Assembly (NCBI RefSeq): GCF_947495325.1
Contig: NZ_CANLYK010000002.1
Coordinates: 992,001-1,056,000, forward strand
DNA: 64,000 bases
DNA from: an uncultured Allomuricauda sp.
Lineage (GTDB): Bacteria > Bacteroidota > Bacteroidia > Flavobacteriales > Flavobacteriaceae
Direction: 5' to 3'
Part shown: piece after piece, positions 27,617 to 37,571 of the stretch
Layout of the letters: every line of letters begins with the position of its first letter
Numbering within the stretch: the first letter of the stretch is position 1
Translations under genes and position numbers: made by a program
The notes under the pieces: model-generated
Told to the model about the DNA's origin: nothing
The model's database searches: none
The model's input: the letters and a program-made list of their open reading frames with translations, nothing else

Positions 27617-29527
27617 ATGCTTAATATCCATAACCTTTCAGTCGCTTTTGGGGGTGAATACCTTTTTGAAGAAATCGCCTTTCGTTTAAATGCCGGAGAT
27701 CGGGTTGGACTTATTGGTAAAAATGGAGCGGGAAAATCGACCTTGCTCAAACTACTTTCAAAAGAAATGGCTGCAGATTCTGGTACCATAGCCATGGAGA
27801 AGGATATTAAAATTGGTTTTCTTAAACAAGATATCGATTTTGAACTGGGAAGGACGGTCCTGGAAGAATCCTATCAAGCATTCTATGAACTCAAATCTTT
27901 GGAATCGCAGCTTGATAGAATAAATCAAGAATTGGCAGAGCGCACCGACTACGAAAGTGAAAGCTATAACCAATTGATGATTGACTTGACCGATGTTACC
28001 CACCGCTATGAAATTTTAGGGGGCTATAACTATCAAGGAGATACCGAAAAAGTTCTTTTAGGACTTGGATTCAAACGAAATGATTTTGATAAGGTTACGG
28101 ATACTTTTTCAGGTGGTTGGCGCATGCGGATTGAGCTGGCAAAACTATTACTTCAGAACAATGATGTTTTGCTATTGGATGAACCTACAAACCATTTGGA
28201 TATTGAATCCATTATTTGGTTGGAACAGTTTTTAAGGAATTATGCGGGGGCGGTGGTCATCGTTTCCCATGATAAAATGTTTCTGGACAATGTTACCAAT
28301 AGAACCATAGAGATTTCGTTGGGCCGTATTTATGATTACAATAAGCCTTACTCAAAATTTTTGGAGTTAAGGGGTGAAATCAAGGAACAACAATTAAACG
28401 CCCAAAAAAATCAAGAAAAACAAATACAGCAAACAGAAAAACTGATAGAAAAGTTCAGGGCAAAAGCCACTAAGGCATCCATGGCACAATCGCTTATCAA
28501 AAAATTGGATAAGATTGAACGTATAGAGGTAGATGAAGATGACAACAGTGTAATGAACGTACGCTTTCCGGTTTCCATAACCCCGGGAAAGGTGGTTGCA
28601 GAACTTGAAAACCTTTCCAAAAACTATGGGGAAAAGAAGGTTTTGGAAGGGATAGACCTTTTGGTGGAACGAAGCAGTAAAACGGCGTTTGTTGGGCAAA
28701 ATGGTCAAGGCAAGACCACTTTAGCCAAAGTTATGGTGGGAGAGCTTGAGTTTGATGGGCACCTTAAAATAGGACACAATGTGCAAATAGGCTATTTTGC
28801 CCAAAATCAGGCCGAGTATTTGGATGGTAGCAAAACAGTTTTGGATACCATGATTGATGCAGCCAATGAACGTAACAGAAGTAAGGTAAGAGATATTTTA
28901 GGGTCATTTTTGTTTCGGGGAGAGGAAGTGGATAAATACGTAAAAGTCTTATCCGGGGGCGAGCGTAACCGTTTGGCATTGGCCAAATTGTTGTTGCAGC
29001 CCTTCAATGTCTTGGTGATGGATGAACCTACCAATCACCTGGATATAAAATCCAAAAATGTACTGAAACAGGCATTGCAAAATTTTGAGGGAACCCTGAT
29101 TCTTGTATCCCACGACCGTGATTTTCTGCAAGGGTTGACCAATAAGGTTTATGAATTCAAGGATGGTAATATCAAAGAGTATTTAGGGGATATTGATTTT
29201 TATCTGGAACAACGAAAAGCTGAGGATTTTAGAAAGATTGAAAAAGGAGATAAAAAAGTTCAGGTAGAAAAAGTACAAGTCAAGGAAAACGACTACCAAA
29301 CCCAGAAGAAGCTAAAGTCTTTAAAGAATAAATTGAGCAGTGTAGAGAAGAAGATTTCCCAATTGGAGAAGGTAATTGCATCCATAGACCATGACTTGCT
29401 TTTGGATTACGATAAAACCATTACCAAATCAGGTTTCTTTGATGAATATCAAGGAAAAAAGAACCTTTTGGAGTCATTAATGGAAGACTGGGAGAAGATA
29501 TCAAATGAGCTTGAATCATTAAAGTAG
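27617..29527 (+). CDS. ABC-F family ATPase (Uup-like)
   Basis: A 636-residue soluble protein with two ABC modules and no membrane part. Walker A sites are GKNGAGKST and GQNGQGKTT; signatures are FSGGWRMRIELAKLLL and LSGGERNRLALAKLLL; each is followed by LLDEPTNHLDI or VMDEPTNHLDI. A C-terminal coiled coil (KKLKSLKNKLSSVEKKISQLEKV) is like that of Uup. Such proteins act on the ribosome or on DNA metabolism rather than as transporters. The inter-module linker is lysine/glutamine rich. Confidence 0.93.
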   Translation: MLNIHNLSVAFGGEYLFEEIAFRLNAGDRVGLIGKNGAGKSTLLKLLSKEMAADSGTIAMEKDIKIGFLKQDIDFELGRTVLEESYQAFYELKSLESQLDRINQELAERTDYESESYNQLMIDLTDVTHRYEILGGYNYQGDTEKVLLGLGFKRNDFDKVTDTFSGGWRMRIELAKLLLQNNDVLLLDEPTNHLDIESIIWLEQFLRNYAGAVVIVSHDKMFLDNVTNRTIEISLGRIYDYNKPYSKFLELRGEIKEQQLNAQKNQEKQIQQTEKLIEKFRAKATKASMAQSLIKKLDKIERIEVDEDDNSVMNVRFPVSITPGKVVAELENLSKNYGEKKVLEGIDLLVERSSKTAFVGQNGQGKTTLAKVMVGELEFDGHLKIGHNVQIGYFAQNQAEYLDGSKTVLDTMIDAANERNRSKVRDILGSFLFRGEEVDKYVKVLSGGERNRLALAKLLLQPFNVLVMDEPTNHLDIKSKNVLKQALQNFEGTLILVSHDRDFLQGLTNKVYEFKDGNIKEYLGDIDFYLEQRKAEDFRKIEKGDKKVQVEKVQVKENDYQTQKKLKSLKNKLSSVEKKISQLEKVIASIDHDLLLDYDKTITKSGFFDEYQGKKNLLESLMEDWEKISNELESLK

Positions 29528-29663
29528 TATTCCAAAAGATTGCTTTACCACACTTTTAGACACCTTTACAACAAAATTCCATCCATTTACCCATTTTATT
29601 TGTGGGACTTACATTTCGCATGTTAATTTGTAGGTAAATTCTTATAAATTGAAGTTTCTACCT

Positions 29664-30554
29664 ATGATAAGGCTAATAACATTCTGTTTATTATTATCTC
29701 TTTCCTTTTATACGACACTAGCTAATGAGTTAGGTGTATCGCAAAAGGAAAAGAATGTGCTTATCGACCTTTTTAAAAGTACCAATGGTGAAAAATGGAC
29801 TACGCCATGGGATTTGGAATCACCAGTGCATACTTGGAAAGGTATTAAGTTAGAAGATAATCATGTTGTAGGGATAAACCTTTTTAGAAACAATTTAGAG
29901 GGAACCTTGCCGGAAAGCTTGGGTAGGTTAAGACGCCTAACGCATCTAAACCTTGCCTTCAACAATATTACAGGGGTCTTACCCAAGGATATAGTTAAGT
30001 TGGAAAGCCTAAAGGTTCTTAGGTTGGAGATGAATAGAATTAAAGGATCCTTGCCAATAGGTATTGGACATTTAAAGGAATTGCAGGTGTTCTCCATGTT
30101 CAATAATTTTTTGAGTGGGTCAATTCCGCCAACTTTTGGGGAATTGGAGAATCTGATAGAACTCAATCTTTCCAGTAATAACTTAAAAGGTATTATTCCC
30201 AATACTATTGGAAATTTATCAAAATTGGAAGCTTTGGGGCTTTTTGAGAATAATTTGGAAGGAACCATTCCCCAAGAAATGGGAAAATTGGGCCAACTTC
30301 GGGAATTAGTTCTTGCCAATAACCAGCTGGGTGGAGAAATCCCAACGGAATTTGGGCAATTGGCGAGCTTAAAAATACTTCAGATTCAAAATAATAGATT
30401 CAATTCATATAAAGGACTTCAAGAAATGAATACAAAACAATTTCTAGTCTTTGATACTGATGAAAAAACATTAAATCCAAAGTTCAATGATATTCAATTA
30501 CAACGCACACGAATGGCGGATACAAAATTTGAAGATGTTGACGAAAATGAGTAG
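29664..30554 (+). CDS. Exported leucine-rich-repeat protein
   Basis: A 296-residue secreted protein: signal peptide, a cap with the motif STNGEKWTTPWDLESPVHTWKGI, then about seven LRRs with the plant-type consensus LxxLxxLxLxxNxLxGxIPxxhGxL (for example LNLAFNNITGVLPKDI, LNLSSNNLKGIIPNTI, LVLANNQLGGEIPTEF). It probably binds proteins or glycans outside the cell. ATG 29664 is preferred to the TTG at 29649. No membrane anchor or type IX sorting domain is visible at the C-terminus. Confidence 0.82.
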   Translation: MIRLITFCLLLSLSFYTTLANELGVSQKEKNVLIDLFKSTNGEKWTTPWDLESPVHTWKGIKLEDNHVVGINLFRNNLEGTLPESLGRLRRLTHLNLAFNNITGVLPKDIVKLESLKVLRLEMNRIKGSLPIGIGHLKELQVFSMFNNFLSGSIPPTFGELENLIELNLSSNNLKGIIPNTIGNLSKLEALGLFENNLEGTIPQEMGKLGQLRELVLANNQLGGEIPTEFGQLASLKILQIQNNRFNSYKGLQEMNTKQFLVFDTDEKTLNPKFNDIQLQRTRMADTKFEDVDENE

Positions 30555-30581
30555 TTAGTTATACTTTAGTTTGTTTGGTTT

Positions 30582-30610
30582 GGGGATGCAGGCGTGTATC
30601 CCCTTTTTTT
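30582..30610 (+). terminator. Intrinsic terminator after the LRR gene
   Basis: GGGGATGCA and TGTATCCCC pair as a nine-base-pair stem (one G-T pair) around a GGCG loop, with a run of seven T after it. Confidence 0.85.
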
Positions 30611-30679
30611 ATGCATAAAAAATGCCCTGTAAGACATCAATTTATGAAATCTTTAACCAAAAACAACGTGGTGAGGCAA

Positions 30680-30687
30680 TAGCTTTG
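30680..30687 (+). promoter_or_regulatory. Bacteroidota -7 box for the chromosomal RND operon
   Basis: TAGCTTTG, an exact TAnnTTTG, 23 nt before the ATG of the adaptor gene. No clear -33 TTG. Confidence 0.45.
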
Positions 30688-30710
30688 TGGTAAACTAATT
30701 CAAAACCTTA

Positions 30711-31844
30711 ATGCGAAAAGTTCTTATCTCTACAATTACAGGGGTACTTGTTATTGTAGTTTCTGTTTTTTTGGCTAAATACATCATAAATAGTAAGGAA
30801 AATAGAAGACCCCGTGCGAAAAAAGTTGTAAAGACAATTTTCGTGGATACAGTAAAGAATGGGGACGTTGCCATAAAAGTTCCTGCAAACGGCAATTTAA
30901 TTGCCAAGAACCGTGTGGAGCTTTATGCTGAAGTCCAAGGAGTTTTTAGAACTGGAAGCAGGCTTTTTAAAACGGGACAGGAATACAAAACAGGACAGAC
31001 ACTTATTAGAATTGATGCTTCGGAGTATTACGCAACCGTCCAATCTGCAAAAAGCGAATTCTACAATTTGATTACTTCTATAATGCCGGATATCCAGTTG
31101 GACTATCCTGAACATTTTTCCAAATGGAAGGAGTACCTGACCAATTTCGATTTAGAGAAAGCTACTCCAAGGCTTCCAGAGGTAAATTCTGAACAGGAAA
31201 AATATTTTATCACTGGTCGTGGAATTTATAGTAGCTACTACAATATTAAGAATTTGGAGCAACGCCTTTCAAAATATACAATTTCTGCGCCATTTGATGG
31301 TGTTCTTACCGAAACCTTGGTTACTGAAGGTACGTTGGTGAGAACAGGTCAAAAATTGGGAGAGTATATTAAAATAGGTGTTTATGAATTGGAGGTTGCA
31401 ATAAACAAGACATACGCCGACTTTTTAAGGGTTGGAAAACAGGTAGCGCTCACAAATCTGGACAAATCCAAAAACTATATGGGAAAGGTTGTCCGTATCA
31501 ATGGAAGGGTTGATCAGGCTTCGCAAACAGTTACTGCCTTTATTGAAGTAGTTGGAGATGAGCTGAAGGAGGGACAGTATTTAGAAGCGGAGCTCAATGC
31601 AAGGAGTGAGGCAAATGCATTTGAGGTGGACCGTTCGTTGCTAACTGATGATAACCAAATCTATGTGGTAAGGGATTCCGTTTTAGATGCTATTGATGTA
31701 GACCCTATCCACTTTTCTAACAAAACGGTTGTGCTCAAAAATATTCCGGATGGAGAAACCATTGTCTCAAAACCAGTTGCGGGTGCCTATACAGGAATGC
31801 TTGTGAAGGTATCTGGGCAAAAGAATAATCAAACTGTCAAATGA
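30711..31844 (+). CDS. RND efflux periplasmic adaptor (membrane fusion protein)
   Basis: A 377-residue adaptor with an N-terminal transmembrane anchor (STITGVLVIVVSVFLAKYII) and the lipoyl/beta-barrel layout of HlyD/AcrA proteins: RVELYAEVQGVF, then the second lipoyl half TISAPFDGVLTETLVTEGTLVRTGQ and a barrel with LTNLDKSKNYMGKVVRI. The helical hairpin between is short. It links the RND pump to TolC across the periplasm. Its stop overlaps the pump's ATG by 4 nt. Confidence 0.9.
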   Translation: MRKVLISTITGVLVIVVSVFLAKYIINSKENRRPRAKKVVKTIFVDTVKNGDVAIKVPANGNLIAKNRVELYAEVQGVFRTGSRLFKTGQEYKTGQTLIRIDASEYYATVQSAKSEFYNLITSIMPDIQLDYPEHFSKWKEYLTNFDLEKATPRLPEVNSEQEKYFITGRGIYSSYYNIKNLEQRLSKYTISAPFDGVLTETLVTEGTLVRTGQKLGEYIKIGVYELEVAINKTYADFLRVGKQVALTNLDKSKNYMGKVVRINGRVDQASQTVTAFIEVVGDELKEGQYLEAELNARSEANAFEVDRSLLTDDNQIYVVRDSVLDAIDVDPIHFSNKTVVLKNIPDGETIVSKPVAGAYTGMLVKVSGQKNNQTVK

Positions 31845-34800
31845 GAAAGGTAATAGAATACTTTATCAAGTACCATGTCGCAGTAAATGTGATAATATTG
31901 GCCTTTGTAGTTTTTGGTATTGTAGGCGCCCTTTCCCTAAAATCGTCATACTTTCCGCTTGCCGATTCCAAAAACGTTTTAATTAATATTACATATCCAG
32001 GAGCTTCACCTCAGGAGATTGAGGAGGGGATTGTGCTAAAAATTGAAGATAACCTAAAGGGGCTTCAGGGAGTGGATAGGGTGACCTCCACGTCGAGCGA
32101 GAATTCTGGAACCATTAACGTTGAGATAGAAAAAGGGCAGGATATTGACTTTATGCTGTTGGAGGTGAAAAATGCAGTAGATCGGGTTCCCAGTTTCCCA
32201 ACAGAAATGGAACCCTTGGTGGTTTCCAAATTGGAAGCAGTGAGGGAAACCATTGATTTTGTGGTAAGCGGAGATGCTATTTCTTTGGCAACTCTAAAAC
32301 AAATTGGTAGGCAGGTCGAAAACGATTTGCGTGCCATTGATGGTATTTCCCAGATCGAAATATCTGGTTATCCTGAAGAGGAAATTGAAATAGCGGTCAA
32401 TGAAAATAGTTTGCTTGCCTTTGATGTTTCCTTCAATGAGGTTGCCCAAGCGGTTTCCAATGCCAATATTCTTGTAACGGGAGGTAATATTAAGACCAAT
32501 TCCGAAGAATATCTGATTAGGGCCAACAATCGCTCCTATTATGGAAGTGAACTTTTAAATATTGTTGTAAGAGGAGATGCTTCTGGAAGAGCCATTCGGT
32601 TAAAAGATGTAGCTCAAATTAGGGACCGATTTTCTGAAACACCCAATACGGGCTATTACAATGGCAATCTTGCTGTAAGCGTTAGAATCACGAGTACCAA
32701 TACAGAGGACTTAATAGGTTCTGCAGAAAAGGTCAGAGACTATATTGAGGAATTTAATCAAAAATACAACAACGTTCAGTTGAGTGTTGTAAATGACAGA
32801 TCTGTTGCTTTGACCCAGCGAACCGATTTGTTAACAGAGAATGCAATTATTGGGATGATTTTGGTGCTTGTTTTCCTTTCCCTGTTCCTGAACACAAGAT
32901 TGGCCTTTTGGGTGGCATTTGGTCTGCCCATTGCATTTTTGGGAATGTTCGTTTTTGCACCTATGCTGAATGTTACAATAAATGTACTTTCCTTGTTTGG
33001 GATGATTATTGTAATTGGTATTTTGGTAGACGATGGAATTGTGATTGCTGAGAATATTTATCAGCATTATGAGAAGGGCAAAAATCCAATTCAGGCTGCC
33101 GTTGATGGTACTATGGAGGTGATTCCACCCATTGTTTCGGCAATAATAACAACAATTCTGGCCTTTTCCATTTTTCTTTTCCTTGATGGTAGAATAGGGG
33201 ATTTCTTTAGTGAGGTTTCTGTAATTGTAATTCTAACGTTGGTTGTTTCCCTGGTGGAAGCACTTATTATCCTGCCGGCACATTTGGCCCATTCAAAGGC
33301 ATTGAAAAAGCAAAGCGATGCTCCAAAAACTGTAATAGCGCGACTATTTTCAAAACTGAGGGTTATCAATAAACTGGGTGATAATATAATGACATGGATG
33401 CGCGACAAACTTTATGGCCCCTCGTTAAAGTTTGCTCTTGAGTACAAACTGCTTACATTCTCCTTTTTTGTAATGGCCCTTCTACTAACTTTTGGTTCCA
33501 TTGGTGGTGGAATTATAAGAACGGCCTTCTTTCCTAGAATTGCCAGTGATCGTCTTTCTATTGAACTTTTAATGCCTAACGGAACCAATGAAAAAGTAAC
33601 GGATTCCATAATAAGTATGATCCAGGAAAAGGCAATCTTGGTAAACGAGGAATTAACCCAACAATATCTAGGCGATGCCTATGATAAAGAGTTGTTCGTT
33701 AATATGATAAAGAATGTAGGCCCTGGTTCGTCAGCTGCCACTCTTGTCATAAACTTGTTGCCAGGGGAAGAACGTCCGGATGCTGTAAGGGCAGATATTG
33801 TTACCACTAGGCTTAGGGAAGCGGTTGGACCCGTTATTGGCGTGGAGAGCCTAATCTATGGATCTGGGGGGAATTTTGGAGGAGACCCTGTATCTGTTTC
33901 TTTGCTGGGGAACAATATCACGGAGTTAAAAGCGGCCAAAACTGAGTTGAAGGAGGCTATGGTAAACAATGCACTTTTAAAAGATGTATCGGATAACGAC
34001 CCTGCAGGCATTAAAGAAATTCAGTTGGAGCTTAAGGAAAGTGCCTATTCGTTAGGCTTAGAGTTAAGAACCGTTATGAATCAGGTAAGGGCAGGTTTCT
34101 TTGGTGCACAGGCACAGCGTTTTCAACGGGGACAGGATGAGATTCGGGTTTGGGTTCGATATGATCGTGAGAATAGATCATCTATTTTGGATTTGGATGA
34201 AATGCGCATTGTAACCCCATCTGGAGAGCGCGTTCCACTTAGGGAAATAGCAAGCTATAGCATTGCCAGAGGAGATGTTGCCATAAACCATTTGGATGGT
34301 CAACGTGAAATTCAGGTAAGCTCTGATCTCAAGGATGCCAAGACCACAAGTGCTCCAGATATTATGGCATGGATACAGAATGAGGTTATGCCGGAGATTC
34401 AATCAAAATATCCAACGGTTACAGCTTCCTATGAAGGACAGAATAGAGAGCGAAAAAAGCTAATGGATTCGCTAAATTTTGTGGGACTTACGGTTTTGTT
34501 TCTAATCTACATTACCATTGCTTTCACCTTTAGGAGCTTTAGTCAGCCTTTATTGTTACTACTTTTGGTTCCATTTAGTTTAACAGCGGTTGCCTGGGGG
34601 CATTGGATTCAGGATTTTTCAATTAATATTCTCTCCATGCTTGGGATTATTGCCTTAATTGGAATTATGGTCAATGATGGTTTGGTCCTGATAGGAAAAT
34701 TCAATGGAAATTTACGTAATGGTATGAGCTTTGATGAAGCTATTTATGAAGCTGGGCGGTCACGCTTTAGAGCAATATTTCTTACTTCAATTACTACAAT

Positions 34801-35131
34801 TGCCGGTTTGGCACCACTACTTTTTGAAAAAAGCAGACAGGCACAGTTCCTAAAACCAATGGCAATTTCAATAGCCTATGGAATAGGATTTGCCACGGTA
34901 TTGACCTTGATTATGTTACCCATTTTTCTTTCATTTAGCAATAGTACAAAAGTTGGTTTCAAAAGGTTATGGACTGGAAATAAGGTTACAAAAGAAGAAG
35001 TTGAGCGTGCCATTAAAGAACATAATGATGAGCAACATTCGTTAGAGGAAGCAATGCAAAACCTAAACGGAGCTGCAAATAAGAATGAGTCCAATGAAAA
35101 CACTTCAAAAGTTTTAGAAGGAACAACATAA
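31841..35131 (+). CDS. RND efflux permease, HAE1-like
   Basis: A 1096-residue proton-driven pump with twelve expected transmembrane helices in two halves. Landmarks: N-terminal helix NVIILAFVVFGIVGALSL, the TM4 region IVIGILVDDGIVIAENIY with the acidic pair used in proton relay, two large periplasmic loops, and the second-half counterpart LIGIMVNDGLVLIGKF. Substrate is unknown. It overlaps the adaptor by 4 nt and TolC by 1 nt, so the three are translationally coupled. Confidence 0.93.
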   Translation: MRKVIEYFIKYHVAVNVIILAFVVFGIVGALSLKSSYFPLADSKNVLINITYPGASPQEIEEGIVLKIEDNLKGLQGVDRVTSTSSENSGTINVEIEKGQDIDFMLLEVKNAVDRVPSFPTEMEPLVVSKLEAVRETIDFVVSGDAISLATLKQIGRQVENDLRAIDGISQIEISGYPEEEIEIAVNENSLLAFDVSFNEVAQAVSNANILVTGGNIKTNSEEYLIRANNRSYYGSELLNIVVRGDASGRAIRLKDVAQIRDRFSETPNTGYYNGNLAVSVRITSTNTEDLIGSAEKVRDYIEEFNQKYNNVQLSVVNDRSVALTQRTDLLTENAIIGMILVLVFLSLFLNTRLAFWVAFGLPIAFLGMFVFAPMLNVTINVLSLFGMIIVIGILVDDGIVIAENIYQHYEKGKNPIQAAVDGTMEVIPPIVSAIITTILAFSIFLFLDGRIGDFFSEVSVIVILTLVVSLVEALIILPAHLAHSKALKKQSDAPKTVIARLFSKLRVINKLGDNIMTWMRDKLYGPSLKFALEYKLLTFSFFVMALLLTFGSIGGGIIRTAFFPRIASDRLSIELLMPNGTNEKVTDSIISMIQEKAILVNEELTQQYLGDAYDKELFVNMIKNVGPGSSAATLVINLLPGEERPDAVRADIVTTRLREAVGPVIGVESLIYGSGGNFGGDPVSVSLLGNNITELKAAKTELKEAMVNNALLKDVSDNDPAGIKEIQLELKESAYSLGLELRTVMNQVRAGFFGAQAQRFQRGQDEIRVWVRYDRENRSSILDLDEMRIVTPSGERVPLREIASYSIARGDVAINHLDGQREIQVSSDLKDAKTTSAPDIMAWIQNEVMPEIQSKYPTVTASYEGQNRERKKLMDSLNFVGLTVLFLIYITIAFTFRSFSQPLLLLLLVPFSLTAVAWGHWIQDFSINILSMLGIIALIGIMVNDGLVLIGKFNGNLRNGMSFDEAIYEAGRSRFRAIFLTSITTIAGLAPLLFEKSRQAQFLKPMAISIAYGIGFATVLTLIMLPIFLSFSNSTKVGFKRLWTGNKVTKEEVERAIKEHNDEQHSLEEAMQNLNGAANKNESNENTSKVLEGTT

Positions 35132-36453
35132 TGAAATATATATTTTTTTTACTGCCCTTTTTTTTATTTGTATTTAATGTTACACATGCCCAGGAAAAAA
35201 TCCTTTCCAAGGAAGAAGCTATAGATTTGGTTCTGGAAAACAACTTAGGAATCCAAGTAGCAAGAAATACCAAAAGGATTGATGATAACAATGCAAGTAT
35301 TTTAAACTCTGGATACCTTCCTACCGTTTCAGCCAATGGGGGAGGAACTATAGACGTACAAAATACAGAAGGGGAATTAGCCAGCGGGGAAACACGCAGG
35401 GCAGACGGTGCAGAAACCAGGCGCTACAACGCTTCCATAGATGTAAACTATACATTGTTCGATGGATTGAATAGATATTACACCTACAAAAGCTTTAAAG
35501 AACGTTCACAACAATCAGAACTTGAGGTAAGACAGACCATAGAAACTACGATTTTACAACTTTTTACGGTGTACTATGAGGTTGCAAGGTTGACGGAGAA
35601 TACCAAAAACTTGGAAGAAGCACTCCAAATTTCGAAAGATAGATTAACACGGGCACAGTATCAATTTGAATATGGCCAGAATACAGGTTTGGATGTGTTA
35701 AATGCCGAGGTCGATATAAATACGGACAGTATCAATCTATTAAATTCCAGACAACAGCTGCGAAACACAATGCGAGATTTAAACCTGGTGATGAATCAAG
35801 AGCTTAATACACTATTTATTGCAGATACTGCAGTGGTGTTTGTTCCTGGACTTCAAATGGAAGATATATACAATGAGGCCAAGACAAACAATATTCAATT
35901 ACAATTGGCAGAGAAGGACATAAGCATAAGTAGATATAATGAAAAGGCAACAAAAAGTGTTTTTTTACCTACTATTGGCTTAACAGGCACATATGGATGG
36001 AATGAATCTACCAACAATAGTCCTTTAGCGTTCCTATTACAAAATACATCTACTGGCTATACGGGTACAGTCAATCTTTCTTGGAATCTCTTTGATGGAG
36101 GAAGCGGAATAACCAATATCAAGAACGTTAAAATTGGATATGAGAACCAAGAACTCATCAAAAAACAGATAGAGTTGGAAGTAGAGCGTGATATTAGAAA
36201 TGCATGGGATAGTTATACCAATGCACTCTATGTTCTTGAGGTTCAAGAAAAGAATTTACAGACTAATCAGAATAACTTTAAACGTACAGACGAAAATTAC
36301 AAATTGGGACAAATAACTTCTATTGAGTTTAGACAAGCACAATTGAATTTATTGAATGCAGAACTGGCACAAAGCCAAGCAAAGTACAGCGCAAAATTAG
36401 CAGAACTTCAAATGCTGCAGATAAGCGGACAACTATTGAATGTGGATTTTTAA
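35131..36453 (+). CDS. TolC-family outer-membrane efflux protein
   Basis: A 440-residue outer-membrane channel protein with a signal peptide (FFLLPFFLFVFNVTHAQ) and the duplicated long-helix TolC layout: SKEEAIDLVLENNLGIQVARN at the start of the first half, YNASIDVNYTLFDGLNR, and the second-half strand GTVNLSWNLFDGG. Completes the adaptor-pump-channel set. Confidence 0.93.
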   Translation: MKYIFFLLPFFLFVFNVTHAQEKILSKEEAIDLVLENNLGIQVARNTKRIDDNNASILNSGYLPTVSANGGGTIDVQNTEGELASGETRRADGAETRRYNASIDVNYTLFDGLNRYYTYKSFKERSQQSELEVRQTIETTILQLFTVYYEVARLTENTKNLEEALQISKDRLTRAQYQFEYGQNTGLDVLNAEVDINTDSINLLNSRQQLRNTMRDLNLVMNQELNTLFIADTAVVFVPGLQMEDIYNEAKTNNIQLQLAEKDISISRYNEKATKSVFLPTIGLTGTYGWNESTNNSPLAFLLQNTSTGYTGTVNLSWNLFDGGSGITNIKNVKIGYENQELIKKQIELEVERDIRNAWDSYTNALYVLEVQEKNLQTNQNNFKRTDENYKLGQITSIEFRQAQLNLLNAELAQSQAKYSAKLAELQMLQISGQLLNVDF

Positions 36454-36464
36454 TCCTATCGTAA

Positions 36465-36647
36465 ATGCTCGAACACTTTTTTCAATGCCCGTATTGTTGG
36501 GAAGAGATTTCTTTTCTTTTGGATACTTCGGTATCAAACCAAACCTATATAGAAGATTGCGAAGTATGTTGCAACCCCATTGAAGCAGTTTCAATGTTTG
36601 GGAATCAAGAATTGTTGCGCTTTGAAGCTAGGGAATTGGGACAATAA
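36465..36647 (+). CDS. CPXCG-motif cysteine-rich small protein
   Basis: A 60-residue protein with two cysteine pairs, QCPYCWEE and CEVCCNPI, likely binding one zinc ion. It matches the CPXCG family of small zinc-ribbon proteins; its role is unknown. It follows tolC by 11 nt and is the last clearly chromosomal gene before the decayed region. Confidence 0.85.
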   Translation: MLEHFFQCPYCWEEISFLLDTSVSNQTYIEDCEVCCNPIEAVSMFGNQELLRFEARELGQ

Positions 36648-37325
36648 AAAAGCCAAAAGTGAGAACACCGTTTATAATCATCTCTTTCATCCGTCAATAA
36701 CTAAAGTTCAAAAAAGAATAAAATGAATATTCAAGAAAGAGATAAAGCTTAAAAAAGCGATATCCAATACCTCAAATTCTATCATAATGTATATCCATCA
36801 ATTCTAATGAAATAAGACTAAACTTTACTAGCTCAAAACCCAGGTTAAATAGTATAATTGAAAGCGTTGATTTTTTTTAAAGAATTTTGTGACTTTATCA
36901 ATTTGATGGTGTCTTAATAGCTGAGATAAAGAAGAGTTAAATCCAAGAATTGACACTTCATCCTTAAATGAAAATCAGCACACCCATCGTAACCGGAAAC
37001 GTTAAGAATTCATTTCCCCGGGATCGTACCTCGGTGGGTGGCTTGTTTAACATTTGTGAGTTGCTGACCAATAACTTCCCTTAGATAACCCGAAAAATAG
37101 AACAGCATCGTTTCCATAGATTATCAAATGATTTTCCAAACGGAATTTTGCCCCCAATAGGAAGGGAAAAAAGGGGTTAAATCTTTTTGGGATGAACAGG
37201 TACTTTGCAAAAAATCTTTTTCGAAACCGATTCAATTATCCTTAATTTAAAAGCTCAATCGAAAGTTCAAAAAAAACGATACATAGCACAGATTTAGATA
37301 ATTTATATTAGAAAAATTCTAAAAA
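36648..37325. other. Decayed AT-rich stretch without an intact gene
   Basis: About 680 bases with stops in all frames. The best reading is a 38-residue peptide at 36968-37084 (+) starting MKISTPIVTGNVKN, which I do not recognise and which carries on past its stop in a similar style, suggesting a broken gene. No tRNA, terminator or repeat was recognised here. Confidence 0.5.
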
Positions 37326-37395
37326 ACTGAAATACAAGATGGAAATTGGTTTGACGGCGAGTAAAATTATGCATGTCTTTGAGATTAAAGGTTAG
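37326..37395 (+). pseudogene. Truncated copy of the element's 62-residue ORF
   Basis: The sequence from 37326 repeats that at 62128 almost base for base for 54 nt, including the ATG and the first 13 codons (MEIGLTASKIMHV). It then diverges and stops after five more codons. The intact version is at 62141-62329. This is one half of a collapsed integration module. Confidence 0.85.
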
Positions 37396-37396
37396 A

Positions 37397-37484
37397 CCAC
37401 CATGATATATCTTTGGTTCCGTATATAGTTTCTTCTTCAAACCGTATTTGTATTCAGTGCGCAATTTATCAATAAAAAACCCAT
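37397..37484 (-). pseudogene. Frameshifted N-terminal remnant of a tyrosine recombinase
   Basis: Read from ATG at 37484 on the minus strand, the sequence gives MGF and then, after restoring one T in a 6-T tract (7 T in the intact gene), IDKLRTEYKYGLKKKLYTEP and KIYHGG. The intact integrase at 62430-63713 has the matching YEKLLAEYATEYKIGLKKKN and YTEPKIYHGG. Everything after about codon 31 is lost, and the remnant is joined directly to the truncated 62-residue ORF. Confidence 0.88.
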
Positions 37485-37520
37485 TGAAAACAGTTTTAAT
37501 TCGCTGTTGATCAATGGGTT
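37478..37520 (-). terminator. Terminator-like hairpin overlapping the relic integrase start
   Basis: AACCCATTGA (37478-37487) and TCAATGGGTT (37511-37520) form a 10-bp stem; on the minus strand a T-run follows. The integrase ATG lies in the 3' arm. The intact element has the equivalent hairpin at 63701-63748. Confidence 0.75.
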
Positions 37521-37527
37521 CTGAAAT

Positions 37528-37571
37528 TAGCGGGAACTGGACTCGAACCAGTGACCTTCGGGTTATGAGCC
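37528..37571 (-). repeat. Left attachment-site repeat: 3' half of tRNA-Met(CAT)
   Basis: On the minus strand this 44-bp segment runs from the CTCATAA anticodon loop through the T arm (ACTGG-TTCGAGT-CCAGT) to the acceptor strand TCCCGCT plus A. It is identical to 63756-63799. The sequence to its right does not form a D arm or the acceptor 5' strand, so it is not a working tRNA but the duplicated end left by site-specific integration. Confidence 0.92.
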
